From Tannerella sp. (lineage in GTDB: Bacteria; Bacteroidota; Bacteroidia; Bacteroidales; Tannerellaceae), in NCBI GenBank assembly GCA_031260095.1, contig JAIRKN010000194.1, positions 1 through 7,629 on the forward strand: 7,629 nucleotides of DNA, given 5' to 3'. Positions 7,293-7,629 of the stretch are shown one piece after another. Made by a program: the position numbers and the translations under genes. Numbering within the stretch: the first letter of the stretch is position 1; the number at the start of each line of letters is the position of its first letter. The notes beneath the pieces were generated by a model. It was not told the origin of the DNA and did no database searches. It worked only from the letters and a program-made list of their open reading frames with translations.

Positions 7293-7367
7293 AAGCATGG
7301 GAAATTGTTCTTACGTAATTCCTGGTATAACCACACACCATAAACTCAATAAGAAAAGCCCATGCTT
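7293..7367 (-). ncRNA. Long hairpin in the leader of the XRE gene
   Basis: AAGCATGGG (7293-7301) and CCCATGCTT (7359-7367) are a perfect 9-bp inverted repeat. Between them, TTCTTA and TAAGAA (minus strand; plus 7309-7314 and 7349-7354) can add an inner 6-bp helix, and TGGT-TAT-ACCA (plus 7323-7333) a small apical hairpin. Read on the minus strand, the 3' arm is followed by TTACTTTTTT, so the structure could act as an attenuator or weak terminator 31 bases before the XRE ATG. Read on the plus strand no T-run follows. The complementarity is visible; transcription and function are inferred. Confidence 0.4.
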
Positions 7368-7376
7368 GTCATGTTG

Positions 7377-7453
7377 AGCATTTGTTTATACTACGCTAAG
7401 TTTAATTTAAGTAGTTGGTTATTTTGGAATTACACCGTAATGAGGCAAATGCT
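7377..7453 (-). ncRNA. Possible three-way-junction RNA fold upstream of the XRE gene
   Basis: AGCATTTG (7377-7384) pairs with CAAATGCT (7446-7453) as an 8-bp closing helix. Inside it lie two local hairpins: ACTAC/GTAGT (7390-7394 and 7411-7415, 16-base loop) and ATTAC-ACC-GTAAT (7429-7441). Together they could form a three-way junction next to the hairpin at 7293-7367. The short inner stems are common by chance in AT-rich DNA, so this is only a candidate structured RNA. I do not recognise a known riboswitch class. Confidence 0.3.
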
Positions 7454-7521
7454 TTTTAATATGTTTATTTTCGGTTTATGTCATAGAAAACGGTTTTAAT
7501 CATTAAACATTAAAAAATCTC

Positions 7522-7629
7522 TTATAGCGACAATATCTTCGACATCTTGTACTCCATCTGGTTGATGTCATTGTGGCGAGTGATGGCTTGTTCAAAAGGC
7601 GTGCGCACAATTTCACCGTTGATGCTCCC
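7522..7629 (-). CDS. pfkA: Probable 6-phosphofructokinase, C-terminal 35 residues (cut by window edge)
   Basis: The minus strand is open from the right edge to a TAA at 7524-7522, giving 35 residues that begin GSINGEIVRTPFEQAI and end MSKILSL. The pattern G-x-x-N-G-x-I-V-x-T-P-F-x-x-A-I, then a short polar stretch, then a final helix ending in I-L-S-L, matches my memory of the C-terminus of Bacteroidetes ATP-dependent phosphofructokinases, which phosphorylate fructose 6-phosphate in glycolysis. No catalytic residue lies in this part, so the call rests on the tail pattern only. That this is the end of a real gene is well supported by normal codon use and the abrupt change to AT-rich non-coding DNA after the stop. 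No convincing terminator hairpin follows: there is a short T-run (ATTTTTT) but no GC-rich stem before it. Confidence 0.55.
   Translation of the reverse strand, partial: GSINGEIVRTPFEQAITRHNDINQMEYKMSKILSL

Larger units (their letters stand above)
7291..7456. repeat. Imperfect long inverted repeat, about 32-bp ends
   Basis: AAAAGCAT (7291-7298) and GTAATTCC (7315-7322) recur inverted, in mirrored order, as GGAATTAC (7426-7433) and ATGCTTTT (7449-7456), with nearly equal spacing (16 and 15 bases). The ends of this 166-base stretch are thus related over about 32 bases, with 8 matched bases at each margin and a divergent centre. This pairing competes with the two local folds at 7293-7367 and 7377-7453. 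It could be an alternative RNA conformation or the ends of a small degenerate mobile element; no clear target-site duplication is visible. Confidence 0.4.

Noticed and set aside
7291..7456. Insertion sequence or MITE
   Set aside because: The ends are related only at their margins, and no transposase or convincing target-site duplication flanks them. It is kept as an inverted repeat rather than called a mobile element.
7467..7500. Terminator for the phosphofructokinase gene
   Set aside because: Only a 5-bp A/T-rich TTTTC/GAAAA pairing with a 13-base loop is present, with no T-run in the right place, so it is too weak to annotate.

Overview
The window looks like a Bacteroidales chromosome (Bacteroides, Parabacteroides or a relative). 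It carries a SusC/SusD pair, lipoprotein signal peptides with acidic residues right after the lipidated cysteine, AT-rich gaps between genes, and no strong Shine-Dalgarno sequences. All recognisable genes lie on the minus strand, so the biological order runs from high to low coordinates.

Reading that way: 7629-7522 is the last 35 codons of a probable 6-phosphofructokinase. 7521-7263 is an AT-rich non-coding stretch with several inverted repeats that suggest a structured RNA leader. 7262-6948 encodes a small XRE-type helix-turn-helix protein of 104 residues. 6947-6791 is the control region of the next operon and holds three tandem 11-bp repeats and an inverted repeat. 6790-1 is a compact polysaccharide utilization locus (PUL): a SusC-type TonB-dependent transporter (1022 aa), a SusD-type surface glycan-binding lipoprotein (540 aa), a GH30-family glycoside hydrolase lipoprotein (512 aa), and the first 167 residues of a lipoprotein with bacterial Ig-like repeats that runs off the left edge. 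The four PUL genes are separated by only 21, 24 and 12 bases, which fits one transcript.

Inferred workings: the GH30 enzyme, on the cell surface, cuts a beta-linked polysaccharide. SusD and possibly the Ig-like lipoprotein capture the pieces. SusC imports them through the outer membrane using TonB energy. The GH30 sequence resembles the xylanase/galactanase side of the family more than the glucosylceramidase side, but the substrate cannot be fixed from this window. No hybrid two-component system, ECF sigma/anti-sigma pair or SusR-like regulator is present. The SusC protein lacks the N-terminal STN signalling domain, so trans-envelope sigma signalling is unlikely. The only regulator in view is the XRE protein just upstream of susC.

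I found no CRISPR array, insertion sequence, tRNA/rRNA or defence system. The parts least explained by known families are the repeats upstream of susC and the nested inverted repeats upstream of the XRE gene.
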